From assembly GCA_964455525.1 (NCBI GenBank), contig CAYVWR010000001.1, forward strand, positions 186,001-250,000: a DNA stretch of 64,000 bases, written 5' to 3'. The notes beneath the pieces were generated by a model, which saw only the letters and a program-made list of their open reading frames with translations, was not told where the DNA came from and did not search any database. The translations under genes and the position numbers were made by a program. This DNA is from JAFDZV01 sp964455525. GTDB taxonomy: Bacteria; Bacteroidota; Ignavibacteria; OLB7. Positions 47,949 through 56,534 of this stretch are shown one piece after another (within the stretch, counting starts at the first letter, position 1; every line of letters starts with the position of its first letter).

Positions 47949-50900
47949 ATGAAGCGCGATAACGACCGATCCCAGACTCAGACACGGAAGCAAGGCAAAT
48001 CTAACATCCCCCCAGTCGAATCCAATGGTGGCAACGCCAAGGCTCCCCCCTTCGATGGCGTAGTGGTGCGCGGCGCACGCGAGCATAATCTGAAGGACGT
48101 TGACGCCTCGATCCCGCGCGATTCGCTGACGGTGATCACCGGGCTGTCCGGCTCCGGCAAATCCTCGCTTGCGTTTGATACGATCTATGCCGAAGGGCAA
48201 CGCCGGTATGTGGAGAGCCTCTCCCCCTACGCACGGCAATTCCTCGGCCTTATGGAACGCCCGGATGTGGACCTGATCGAAGGCCTCTCCCCGGCGATCT
48301 CGATCGAGCAGAAAACAGTTTCCACAAATCCCCGCTCTACCGTCGGCACGGTTACGGAGATCTACGACTTCCTCCGCCTTCTCTTTGCCCGCGTCGGCGT
48401 ACAGCATTGCGTCAACTGCGCCCAGCCGGTGGTGAAGCAGACGATCGACCAGATCGTCGACTCGGTTGCCGGACGGTTCCAGGGACGCAGAATAGCAGTG
48501 CTGGCCCCTGTGGTGCGCCGCCGCAAGGGACACTACCAGGAGCTGTTTGAAAAGATCCTCCGCGATGGATTCACCCGCGTTCGTATCGATGGCTCCTATC
48601 AGGAGATCATCGCCGGGATGAAGGTGGACCGCTATAAATTGCATGATATCGAGATCGTGGTGGATCGGCTGGAAATAGCCGAGGCAACCCGCTCACGACT
48701 GTATGGCTCCTCCGAGACCGCGCTCCGCTTTGGCGACGGCGTCATGATTATTGCCGACTGGGATAATCCCGGCGATGAGGCGCTCTACTCCGAGAAACTT
48801 GCCTGCCCCACCTGCAACATCAGCTACGAGGAACCGGAGCCGAACTCCTTCTCATTCAACTCCCCCTATGGCGCCTGCCCCAAGTGTGATGGGCTGGGGG
48901 AATCGTACGATTTTGCGCTGGAACTTATCGTCCCCGACCGGTCGCTCTCGCTGAATCAGGAGGCGGTGCGCCCGCTCGGAAAACCGCGCCGCAACTGGCA
49001 GTGGGCACAGGTCCTGGCGGTGATAAGCCATTTCGGCTATACTGCCGATACCCCCCTCTCCGCCTATAGCAAGGAAGCATTCGATACGCTGATACGAGGC
49101 GGTGGGAAACAGAAATTCGAGATCCCCTACAAATACAGCAATGGCAAGACGGTGACCTACCATCACCGCTTCGAGGGGATCGTCAAGAACCTGGAGAACA
49201 GCCTGACCGGCGCAAGCGCGGCATCGACACGCGAGTGGGCCGAGGCGTTTATGACCTCCACGGTCTGCCCTGCCTGCAATGGGGGGCGTCTGAAGCCGGA
49301 GAGCCTTTCGGTGCTTATCGATGGTGCCACGATCAACGATGTGGCAGTTCTGCCGATCGCCGATGCCATAGAACGGCTGAACACCCTGGCAATGAACGAT
49401 CGGCAGTGGGCAATCGCCCATCTGGTCCTGAAGGAAATCGTCGATCGAATGAGCTTTCTGCTGGAAGTGGGGCTGCATTACCTTACGCTGAACCGCTCGG
49501 CCCGCTCCCTTTCCGGCGGCGAGGCACAACGCATCCGCCTGGCAACGCAGATCGGCTCGCAGTTGAGCGGCGTGCTCTATGTGCTCGATGAACCATCCAT
49601 CGGGCTGCATCAGCATGACAACGTAAAGCTTATCAACTCGCTGAAACGGCTCCGGGATCTTGGCAATACGGTGATCGTGGTGGAACACGACCGTGAGATG
49701 ATCGAGTCGGCAAATTATGTGATCGACCTTGGCCCCGGCGCCGGTGAGCTTGGCGGTGAGGTGATGGGCGCCGCCCCGCCGGAACTGTTCCTGAAGGAGC
49801 AGGCCAATGGCACAGGCAACAGTGGCAGGCACACGCTGGTTCCCCCGGCAGGCCCCTACTGGGTCGATATGGCACGGAGCCTTACGTTCCAGTATCTCAC
49901 CGGCCAGCGGGAAATAGAGCTTCCGCCGGCACGACGCCAGGGCAATGGCCAGGCACTGCTGCTACGTGGGGCACAGGGGCATAACCTTAAAGATGTGGAT
50001 CTGCGCCTGCCGCTTGGCACGTTCATCTGCATCACAGGGCTTTCCGGCTCGGGAAAATCGTCGCTTGTCAACCAGACGCTCTATCCGATACTCTCGCAGC
50101 ATTTCTTCCAGAGCCATACTCCACCGCTCCCATATAAGAGGATCGAGGGGCTGGAACATATCGATAAGGTGATCGATATCGACCAATCCCCTATCGGCCG
50201 CACACCACGCTCGAATCCGGCCACCTATACCGGCCTGTTCACCTATATCCGCGACCTGTTCACACAACTCCCGGAGGCGAAGATCCGTGGATATACGGCG
50301 GGACGGTTCAGCTTCAATGTGCAGGGAGGGCGCTGCGAGGAATGCCAGGGCGATGGCCTGAAAAAGATCGAGATGAGCTTTCTCCCGGATGTCTATGTAA
50401 CCTGCGAAGTCTGCGACGGCAAACGCTATAACCGCGAGACGCTGGAAGTACGCTACAAGGGGAAGTCGATAGCCGATGTGCTTGATATGACCGTTGCCGA
50501 GGCCGTGGAGTTCTTCGAGGATATCCCTCGCATCAAACGGAAGCTCAAGACGCTGAACGACGTTGGGCTTGGTTATATACGGCTTGGACAGCAGGCAACC
50601 ACCCTCTCCGGCGGCGAGGCACAACGGGTGAAGCTGGCAACCGAACTCTCCAAGGTTGGCACCGGGCGCACCTTGTATCTGCTCGATGAACCGACCACCG
50701 GGCTGCACTTCGAGGATGTGCGGATGCTGCTGATCGTGCTTCAGTCGCTTGTCAACAAAGGAAACACGGTGGTGGTGATCGAGCATAACCTGGACATCGT
50801 CAAATCGGCAGACTGGCTGGTGGATCTTGGACCGGAAGGGGGTAAGTATGGGGGCGAAATCGTGGCCGAAGGCACGCCGGAAAGCGTTATGGAAGAACCA

Positions 50901-51002
50901 CGCAGTTATACCGGCACCTATCTGAAGCAGGAACTTGAACGCACTCTGCACGCCGTCAACAGAAGGCAGGCTCCTGCCGAAGCCGGGACCGAACAAGAAT
51001 AA
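47949..51002 (+). CDS. uvrA: Excinuclease ABC subunit A
   Basis: DNA-damage recognition ATPase of nucleotide excision repair. Two ABC modules are seen, each with Walker A (ITGLSGSGKSSLA and ITGLSGSGKSSLV) and an ABC signature (LSGGEAQRIRLA and LSGGEAQRVKLA). Zinc-binding cysteine pairs are present (CPTCN with CPKCD, and CEECQGDG with CEVCDG). About 1017 residues from ATG 47949, slightly long at the N-terminus because of a basic Ser/Gln-rich leader; ATG at 47931 is an alternative. Plus strand, no uvrB nearby. Confidence 0.97.
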   Translation: MKRDNDRSQTQTRKQGKSNIPPVESNGGNAKAPPFDGVVVRGAREHNLKDVDASIPRDSLTVITGLSGSGKSSLAFDTIYAEGQRRYVESLSPYARQFLGLMERPDVDLIEGLSPAISIEQKTVSTNPRSTVGTVTEIYDFLRLLFARVGVQHCVNCAQPVVKQTIDQIVDSVAGRFQGRRIAVLAPVVRRRKGHYQELFEKILRDGFTRVRIDGSYQEIIAGMKVDRYKLHDIEIVVDRLEIAEATRSRLYGSSETALRFGDGVMIIADWDNPGDEALYSEKLACPTCNISYEEPEPNSFSFNSPYGACPKCDGLGESYDFALELIVPDRSLSLNQEAVRPLGKPRRNWQWAQVLAVISHFGYTADTPLSAYSKEAFDTLIRGGGKQKFEIPYKYSNGKTVTYHHRFEGIVKNLENSLTGASAASTREWAEAFMTSTVCPACNGGRLKPESLSVLIDGATINDVAVLPIADAIERLNTLAMNDRQWAIAHLVLKEIVDRMSFLLEVGLHYLTLNRSARSLSGGEAQRIRLATQIGSQLSGVLYVLDEPSIGLHQHDNVKLINSLKRLRDLGNTVIVVEHDREMIESANYVIDLGPGAGELGGEVMGAAPPELFLKEQANGTGNSGRHTLVPPAGPYWVDMARSLTFQYLTGQREIELPPARRQGNGQALLLRGAQGHNLKDVDLRLPLGTFICITGLSGSGKSSLVNQTLYPILSQHFFQSHTPPLPYKRIEGLEHIDKVIDIDQSPIGRTPRSNPATYTGLFTYIRDLFTQLPEAKIRGYTAGRFSFNVQGGRCEECQGDGLKKIEMSFLPDVYVTCEVCDGKRYNRETLEVRYKGKSIADVLDMTVAEAVEFFEDIPRIKRKLKTLNDVGLGYIRLGQQATTLSGGEAQRVKLATELSKVGTGRTLYLLDEPTTGLHFEDVRMLLIVLQSLVNKGNTVVVIEHNLDIVKSADWLVDLGPEGGKYGGEIVAEGTPESVMEEPRSYTGTYLKQELERTLHAVNRRQAPAEAGTEQE

Positions 51003-51186
51003 TCGAGCATTTGGGTACCTCTCATACCTTGTTTCTCAATATTCAATAGTTGCGACAATCGCAGCTTTTGTATATTGATTCTTGTAATTCTTTCAAAAAA
51101 CCCACATCGTGAACTTGTCGGCTGCATGGGTATCACCCAGACAGAATACCTCAAGGCCGACTCACTTAAACACGGGAGGCTTCATC

Positions 51187-51387
51187 ATGGATCGATTCAA
51201 TCAACTGAAGAGTTTGGTTGAAAGCTTTGAGAAGGACTTCGAGAAGTTTTATCAAAAGGAGAATAAGGCTGCCGGCGTCCGCGTCCGCAAGCATATGCAG
51301 GAGCTTCGTGCGCTTGCCCAGGATATCCGCGCCGAAGTGCAGACAAAGAAAAAGGATGAGGAGCCGGAAGCATCGGCGGCTGCTTAA
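51187..51387 (+). CDS. Histone H1-like nucleoid protein (Hc1-like)
   Basis: A 66-residue, Lys/Glu-rich helical protein: DRFNQLKSLVESFEKDFEKF, then NKAAGVRVRKHMQELRALAQ and a KKKDEEPEASAAA tail. This is the small histone H1-like family found in Bacteroidetes/Chlorobi and related to chlamydial Hc1; they are thought to bind and compact DNA. ATG at 51187 has GGGAGG seven bases upstream, an excellent ribosome binding site. Located between uvrA and a lipoprotein gene, with its own upstream spacer of about 185 bp. Confidence 0.9.
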   Translation: MDRFNQLKSLVESFEKDFEKFYQKENKAAGVRVRKHMQELRALAQDIRAEVQTKKKDEEPEASAAA

Positions 51388-51521
51388 GGCGCCCCCAGCC
51401 GTTCGGAACCTTTTTCTCAAAGCCCACTAAGCCTACTCGGGCGATTGAGAGCAACGTGACGTCATCGCGATGTGCTCAATCGCCCGATCCTATTCCTGCT
51501 CTACCCGGAATCAGCCCCTTC

Positions 51522-52496
51522 ATGAACAAGCAGCTACCAAGCATACTCCAGGCGGCTGCCCTCCTTTTCGCCATCGCTGTGGCCGCAGTGGGTTGCCGTT
51601 CCGATGAGGAACCACGCAATGAACCGCAGGCCACCGATACCACCGTGACCCTCGATGGCATCTCGTTCAGCCCGCAACTGCCAGATGGCAACCGGCTTGA
51701 TACGATCATCAGAGCCGATCTCGACGGCAATGGGAGCGACGAGCTTATCGTTGCCAGCCTGGGACGCGATAGCATTGCCCCGGCGATTGCACGCGCCGAT
51801 TATATCCAGTTCTATACACTGGACTCGGCTCAACGGCGCTACCGGCTCCTGTATGCCGATAGTATGCTCTGGGCTAGCGGGATCTCCGTCCGGCGACTTG
51901 CCAGAACTGGCGGCCCGGTTGTGATCGTTACCACAGACGGCGGCGGCAATGACGAGATCGCAACACGAGGAATGAGCATCTATTCAGGCGCTGGTGGAGG
52001 CGTTGGCAGAATCTTCCAGACAAATCGTGGCAATCCCTGGATTGAATCGCTGCCAGGCCCCGATATCGCCCGGATCGTTATGGAGGGACAGTACTGGCCC
52101 CCCTTTATGAATCATTCCCAGGCGCTCCGCTATATCGATGATTATCTGGCGCTGCGCGATGGGAAACTGGTCAGCGTCCGCCGGGAATACCATGAACAGT
52201 TTGTGGCAAAGGCCCAGGAGGCGCTCGCCAGATATGGTGCGCTGCGCGATCGGTTCAAAGCCGATACGCTGCGGACCGGGGACTCGGCCCTGGCGGCAGC
52301 CAACGATTCGGTCGATGGGCCGCATCCCCTCTTCTCCCCCGCCGCCCTGGCGATCCTTACGCTGGGACGTGGTGGGGCCGATCGCTCGCTCCGCTCCTTC
52401 TGGGGTTCCGAATGGGAATATCTTGAACGGCGGATTCCTCCTGAGCAGTTTCAGGAGCTTGCCACGCTCTATGCGACCATGGTGGAACACCCGTAG
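51522..52496 (+). CDS. Lipoprotein of unknown function with FG-GAP-like segment
   Basis: 324 residues from ATG at 51522. A signal peptide ends in VAAVGC (Cys25), so it is probably lipidated. DTIIRADLDGNGSDELIVAS is an FG-GAP/VCBS-type calcium-binding segment as in beta-propeller repeats, but only one clear copy is seen. The rest has no motif I recognise. Stand-alone plus-strand gene. Function unknown. Confidence 0.75.
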   Translation: MNKQLPSILQAAALLFAIAVAAVGCRSDEEPRNEPQATDTTVTLDGISFSPQLPDGNRLDTIIRADLDGNGSDELIVASLGRDSIAPAIARADYIQFYTLDSAQRRYRLLYADSMLWASGISVRRLARTGGPVVIVTTDGGGNDEIATRGMSIYSGAGGGVGRIFQTNRGNPWIESLPGPDIARIVMEGQYWPPFMNHSQALRYIDDYLALRDGKLVSVRREYHEQFVAKAQEALARYGALRDRFKADTLRTGDSALAAANDSVDGPHPLFSPAALAILTLGRGGADRSLRSFWGSEWEYLERRIPPEQFQELATLYATMVEHP

Positions 52497-52725
52497 CCGG
52501 TCCTCCTCGGAAGACTCCCGGCTCCATCTCATCAAGGCCTGCCGGATCGCATTGCAACGGCGCCAATCCGCTGACATGGCAATCAATATGCCGAGCTAGC
52601 CTTATGCGAACATGGGCGGCAGAACCATACCGATGCCGGTTGGATGATGCGGAGCCGGAACTATGCGGCAATTCAGACCGAATCAGTATTGTTGCGCACA
52701 TATAACGCTCACGAGCCTATGTCCA

Positions 52726-53259
52726 ATGTCCAATGTTCATGAGCCGGTGAATGGTACACAGCCGCGCAGAGTGCGTAATCTTACGCCTCCCCAGAAACGG
52801 CCTCCGCAGCGGCGGCGAGGCTCGCGACGCCCGTTCTACATAGCGCTGATCTTGCTGCTCGGCATCGTGGTGGCGGTTCTGGCCTATGGGTTTCTTCAGC
52901 ATACCATCCTCCGTCCCAAGGTCGATGCGACCATCGAACGCACCGACCTGTATGTAAAGGCCGGAGAGCATATCCAGGTGAATGTCGTCAATGCATGCGG
53001 CGCAAGCGGGATAGCAATGAAGTTCACGGAATTCCTCCGTGCACGAAAGTTCGATGTGCCGGAATACAGCACGGCAAAAACTCCTGAGCCATACTCGAAG
53101 GTGATCGACCGCGTTGGCGATCAGGTCTCCGCACAGAAGGTGGCCTATGCGCTCGGGATAGCTCCCGAACGGATCGACGTGGAGATCGACAGCTCGCTGT
53201 ATCTGCGGGCAACGGTGGTGATCGGTGAGGATTACCTGTCGTTACGACCAATGAAATAA
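52726..53259 (+). CDS. LytR_C-domain membrane protein
   Basis: A basic cytoplasmic start (Arg/Pro-rich, QKRPPQRRRGSRR) precedes one membrane helix (about 36-58 of this start) and a C-terminal LytR_C-type domain of about 100 residues (IQVNVVNACGASGIAMKFT, FDVPEYSTAK, AQKVAYALGI). It lacks the catalytic LytR-CpsA-Psr domain. This small protein is commonly encoded just before rsfS, as here. ATG at 52726 is used; ATG at 52663 has GGAG upstream and would add 21 residues. Confidence 0.82.
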   Translation: MSNVHEPVNGTQPRRVRNLTPPQKRPPQRRRGSRRPFYIALILLLGIVVAVLAYGFLQHTILRPKVDATIERTDLYVKAGEHIQVNVVNACGASGIAMKFTEFLRARKFDVPEYSTAKTPEPYSKVIDRVGDQVSAQKVAYALGIAPERIDVEIDSSLYLRATVVIGEDYLSLRPMK

Positions 53260-53465
53260 CCCTGAACGGCCCGGATAACGCCAAACAGCGATCGCCCGAC
53301 ACACTCAATACACGGCACGATCGACTATATCACAGCGATCGATACCATGAGCATACAGGCAATGCGGTGCCAGCCGGATACATCCCCGGTCGCTGGCACC
53401 GATTCAGGGCCTGCCGCCCTGCCTGGGGGCATTGCCGATCTCATGATGCTGCACGAAGGAATACA

Positions 53466-53894
53466 ATGGCTAAGACGAAAACAACAAACACAGATACGAC
53501 TATCAGCAAGAGAAAACCATCGCATCCGAAGACGCTCGCGCGCCGATGCGCCGATCTGATGCTTTCCAAGAAAGCCAAGGATGTCGTGATCCTCGATATC
53601 CGGCAATTGACCGATATGACGGATTTTTTCGTCATCTGCACCGCCGAAAGCGATATCCAGGTAAAAGCCGTGGCCGATGCGGTGGCCGATGGCCTTGTGG
53701 AATACGATATCAAGCCGTACCGCACCGAAGGCTGGCAGGGACAGCAGTGGATCATCCTTGACTTTGTCGAGGTGGTGGTGCATGTCTTCTACCGTGAGGC
53801 CCGGGAATTCTACAAGATTGAACGGCTCTGGTCCGATGCCAAGGCCGAGCATATCGTCGATGAAACCGCAACGCCGGCAGCGGTTATGGAATAA
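53466..53894 (+). CDS. rsfS: Ribosomal silencing factor RsfS
   Basis: Binds L14 on the large subunit and blocks subunit joining during starvation. The Iojap/RsfS core is complete: DVVILDIRQLTDMTDFFVIC, YRTEGWQGQQWIILDFVEVV and HVFYREAREFYKIERLW. ATG at 53466 has AAGGA six bases upstream; the N-terminal 30 residues are Lys/Thr-rich and not part of the core. 142 residues. Follows the LytR_C gene; the ArgRS-like gene starts 115 bp later. Confidence 0.95.
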   Translation: MAKTKTTNTDTTISKRKPSHPKTLARRCADLMLSKKAKDVVILDIRQLTDMTDFFVICTAESDIQVKAVADAVADGLVEYDIKPYRTEGWQGQQWIILDFVEVVVHVFYREAREFYKIERLWSDAKAEHIVDETATPAAVME

Positions 53895-53962
53895 CACGGT
53901 ATCTCGGGCTTCCTCAGCCCGGCGGGACGCCCTTGTAGCAGACACAGCATATCAAAAGAACC

Positions 53963-54000
53963 ATCGCGCAGAGACGCCACGATGCGCGCCTCTGCGCGAT
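53963..54000. repeat. Intergenic hairpin between rsfS and the ArgRS-like gene
   Basis: Perfect 11-bp stem ATCGCGCAGAG / CTCTGCGCGAT with a 16-base loop, ending nine bases before the proposed start of the next gene. Sequence and layout resemble the hairpin at 27640-27682. It might end rsfS transcription or affect translation of the next gene. Confidence 0.6.
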
Positions 54001-54009
54001 CATCAACCC

Positions 54010-55146
54010 TTGAAAGCCTACCTCCTTCCTCTCCTACGTGATGCGCTCCGCTCGATCGGTGCCCCGGAGGATACCGAGATCGTTCTGGAGATCCCAAGGG
54101 CCACCGGCCGTGGCAACCTTGTCACCCCCGTCGCCTTGTCCCTGGCACGCCAACTCCGAAAATCCCCCCACACGATCGCCAAGGAAATCGTCGCACATCT
54201 GGCAATCGACCCGGAGCAGATAGCAGAAGTGGAGCTGGCAGACTCCGGCTTTATCAACATCAGTTTTTCCCCAGGGTTCCATCATAGCCGTCTGGATATC
54301 GCCGCCAGACTGGGCAGGAGCTATGGACGAAGCGATGCCGGACAGGGTATCCATGCCAAGGTGAGATGCGCCAGCACAGATCCGGCCATACCACTCCAGC
54401 CGGCGCAGTACCGCAATACGGCTCTCTGTGATGCCATCGTCAATCTGCTGGAGTGGACCGGCCATAAGGTGGCATACAGCCATGCCCTCACCGATCGCAG
54501 GGTTGCGCTGGTAGTGGAATCGTTCGCCGCCGATGATACCACTCCACGTTCCGATATCAGCCAGACGATCCGCACCATACCTCACGGCAGCATCTCCTTC
54601 GTGGAGGGGGGCAGGCCAACCCAGCTATCGAAACAAACCGGCCGAGCGCTCACTCTGAACAACCTGAACGATGAGCTTGGTGCCGAGGTGGTCCGTTTCT
54701 TCTGTATCATGCAGGGGGCAGCACCACATCTGGAATTTGATCTCGACCGGGCACGAGAGCACTCGGGGAACAATCCCCTCTTCTATCTTCAGTATGCCCA
54801 TGCACAGATAGCCGGAGTTCTCCGTCATGCCGCCTCAGCAGGAATCTCCCTGGAGGCCGACGCCATGCTCTCCCCCCTGTGCCGCGACGAAGAGCTTGCG
54901 CTTATCAGACAGATCCTGCTCTTCCCGGACATCGTCGCCCGCGCTGCCCGCGAGCTGTCCCCCGCGATCGTCGCCGGGTATCTGCGCGATCTCACCGCAG
55001 CATTTCATAGCGTCTACCGCACATGCCGCATCGTCATCGCCCCGCCTGCACTCCGCTCCGCCCGTCTGCGCTTGCTCCAGACTACCGGCACCGTGATCGC
55101 CAGCGGCCTTGGCCTGCTCGGCATCTGCGCACCGGACCGAGTTTAG
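54010..55146 (+). CDS. Arginyl-tRNA-synthetase-like protein lacking most of the catalytic core
   Basis: 378 residues against about 550 for ArgRS. The N-terminal tRNA-D-loop-binding domain is intact (KAYLLPLLRDALRSIG through ADSGFINISFSPGF) and so is the C-terminal DALR-type anticodon-binding domain (NNLNDELGAEVVRFFCIMQG, NPLFYLQYAHAQIAGVLRH). In between, the HIGH loop position reads LQPAQYRNTALCDAIVNLLE, without histidine-glycine-histidine, about 180 residues of the Rossmann core are missing, and the KMSK position reads QLSKQTG. So it should bind tRNA-Arg but not aminoacylate. TTG at 54010 gives an ArgRS-like start (KAYLLPLL); the frame is open further upstream. tRNA-Arg(UCU) lies 86 bp downstream. 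Confidence 0.85.
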   Translation: MKAYLLPLLRDALRSIGAPEDTEIVLEIPRATGRGNLVTPVALSLARQLRKSPHTIAKEIVAHLAIDPEQIAEVELADSGFINISFSPGFHHSRLDIAARLGRSYGRSDAGQGIHAKVRCASTDPAIPLQPAQYRNTALCDAIVNLLEWTGHKVAYSHALTDRRVALVVESFAADDTTPRSDISQTIRTIPHGSISFVEGGRPTQLSKQTGRALTLNNLNDELGAEVVRFFCIMQGAAPHLEFDLDRAREHSGNNPLFYLQYAHAQIAGVLRHAASAGISLEADAMLSPLCRDEELALIRQILLFPDIVARAARELSPAIVAGYLRDLTAAFHSVYRTCRIVIAPPALRSARLRLLQTTGTVIASGLGLLGICAPDRV

Positions 55147-55232
55147 GCCATTGTGCCACCGGAGCGCACAGAATCGCAGAGGGCCACTTGCTCGAAGCGG
55201 GTCAGGCGCCGTATCTTGCATGCTCGCTATAC

Positions 55233-55306
55233 GCGCCCGTAGCTCAGGTGGATAGAGCAACAGCCTTCTAAGCTGTGGGTCACTGGTTCGAGTCCAGTCG
55301 GGCGTG
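55233..55306 (+). tRNA. tRNA-Arg, anticodon UCU
   Basis: A 74-nt cloverleaf. Acceptor GCGCCCG pairs with CGGGCGT (first pair G-U), D-arm GCTC/GAGC, anticodon arm ACAGC-CTTCTAA-GCTGT with anticodon TCT, variable GGGTC, T-arm ACTGG-TTCGAGT-CCAGT, discriminator G. CCA is not encoded. It reads AGA codons. It lies between the ArgRS-like gene and IS remnants and is a plausible integration site. Confidence 0.96.
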
Positions 55307-55313
55307 CATGATT

Positions 55314-55343
55314 GGGCAGACCACCGAAATCGGTGATCTGCCC
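55314..55343 (+). terminator. Hairpin just past tRNA-Arg, likely terminator
   Basis: GGGCAGACCACCGA / CGGTGATCTGCCC stem with a three-base loop, seven bases after the tRNA, followed by TTCAACTTTTCTC. Terminator for the tRNA or a boundary of inserted DNA. Confidence 0.65.
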
Positions 55344-55395
55344 TTCAACTTTTCTCTCAGATTCCTCGTTTTTTCCACGTAATACAGCTAGAACC

Positions 55396-55671
55396 TCCCG
55401 CCGCCGATAGATCAGCTCCATCTTCAGTGTGTAAAAGAAGCTCTCCATCGCTGCATTGTCATAACAATTACCCCTGCGGCTCATGCTCGCACAGCTTCGA
55501 TGATCGCTCAATAATTGCTGGTCATCGTAGCTGGCATAGTGGTTTCCTCGATCGCGTGTTGCACCAGACCCGTTGCCGCAGAGCGTGCTTCAAAGGCCAT
55601 TCTTTGGGCAGCAAACACTAACAGCGAACGGCCTCATCCTTGAACTCTTCGCTGTACTTGGCTTGTCCCAT
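55396..55671 (-). pseudogene. IS3-family transposase remnant
   Basis: The minus strand opens with ATG at 55671 after GGAGGACGTT and reads GQAKYSEEFKDEAVR, the usual OrfA start, but stops after 17 codons. The sequence then jumps to the end of OrfB: RDRGNHYASYDDQQLLSDHR followed by SRRGNCYDNAAMESFFYTLK and MELIYRRRE, the classic IS3 integrase C-terminus, with a frameshift just before RDRG (the usual HSDRG cannot be read in frame). So most of the element is deleted. Downstream sequence up to the tRNA does not match the family. Confidence 0.88.
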
Positions 55672-55734
55672 AACGTCCTCCGGTTGGTAAAGATAGGACT
55701 ACTGCCTACCTGTCCACCAAATCCGGGGAAGATC

Positions 55735-56197
55735 AGTTGCGCTCAGCGAACGTGAGAAGTACAACGGTCAGTTTCATCGGCTCGATGCTCTGAGCTATCC
55801 AGACGACGGCCGCCTTCAGGGAGTCTACCTTCGCTCGGTGAAGCACCCGGTGACGGTTCTCAGACAAGTCTTTACCAACCAAGACGGAACCTCTGGCACC
55901 CTGTATCTGGTCAGCAACGACATCTACCTGACGGCCGACCAGATCGCGACGATCTACAACAGACGGTGGAGAGTCGAGCAGTACCACAAGTCGTTGAAGC
56001 AGCACACAGCGATCGCGAAGTCACCAACCAAGACGGTCCAGACACAGGCCAACCATCTGTTTGCCTCGATCGCGGCCTATATCAAGTTGGAGCAGCTGAA
56101 GCTAAAGCTGGGAGGAAATCATTTCAGCATTAAAGCTATCCTCACTGCTGTTGCCACGAAGGCCGTGTTCATCGCACTCGGGCAATTATTTGCGTAA
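55735..56197 (+). pseudogene. 5'-truncated IS4-like DDE transposase fragment
   Basis: An open frame on the plus strand, continuing upstream of the GTG at 55838, reads ALSEREKYNGQFHRLDALSY and then VTVLRQVFTNQDGTSGTLYLV, IATIYNRRWRVEQYHKSLKQ and NHLFASIAAYIKLEQLKLKL. This is the C-terminal third of an IS4-superfamily transposase with its YREK-like region. No start or N-terminal catalytic domain is present. It stops seven bases before the orphan toxin-tip sequence. Confidence 0.85.
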
Positions 56198-56203
56198 CGT
56201 CAG

Positions 56204-56259
56204 TTAATCACCTCCAAAGATTTCATCTGCGCACGCTTTCGCATATGATTTCGCTCTAG
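56204..56259 (-). pseudogene. Orphan tip of an RHS toxin gene
   Basis: The last 19 codons, RSRAKSYAKACADEIFGGD and stop, copy the end of the RHS gene at 57523 (EPRAKSYAKSYADEIFGGD). DNA identity runs for about 55 bp, including GGAGGTGATTAA, and then stops at the inverted repeat starting at 56257. No ATG follows the stop, unlike at the intact locus. A remnant of a displaced toxin C-terminus. Confidence 0.85.
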
Positions 56260-56420
56260 AGCGTGTCATGGACTTCAATCGTTGGAATCAATTCAGAATC
56301 AGCCATTTACTCTCGAAGATCACCCGGATAGGGACAGAATAATTCACGGATCTTCCAGCGGAAGGCCCAACAGAGCCTTCCACGCTCATTTTTTAGCCAA
56401 ATATTTCATAACACGCTCTA
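56257..56420. mobile_element. Putative MITE
   Basis: 164 bp bounded by imperfect terminal inverted repeats TAGAGCGTGTCATGGA and, at the right end, TAGAGCGTGTTATGAA read on the other strand (14 of 16 match). No transposase frame inside. The termini begin with TA, which could be the target duplication. It also includes a GGAAGGC / GCCTTCC hairpin with T-run at 56360-56394. The left end abuts the orphan toxin tip. Confidence 0.6.
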
Positions 56421-56452
56421 TGGCCAATAACCAGCACACACTACAAACAAAC

Positions 56453-56482
56453 AAAAGCGCATTGGATTTCCAATACGCTTTT
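56453..56482. terminator. Terminator after the zinc-ribbon array
   Basis: AAAAGCG-C-ATTGG / CCAAT-A-CGCTTTT with a four-base loop; A and T runs on both sides make it bidirectional. About 50 bp past the last zinc-ribbon mini-gene, it likely ends the rhs operon. Confidence 0.82.
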
Positions 56483-56534
56483 CTATTACATCATTACTTC
56501 CCTAAGAAAAGAGAGCATTCGCTATATCATACAG

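Noticed and set aside
53677..54009. N-terminal extension of the ArgRS-like frame back into rsfS
   Set aside because: It overlaps rsfS in another frame and reads as random sequence; ArgRS similarity begins at the TTG at 54010.
55227..55395. C-terminal part of the IS3-like frame reading ARPTGLEPVTHSLEG
   Set aside because: This is the familiar spurious translation of an antisense tRNA gene, not transposase sequence.
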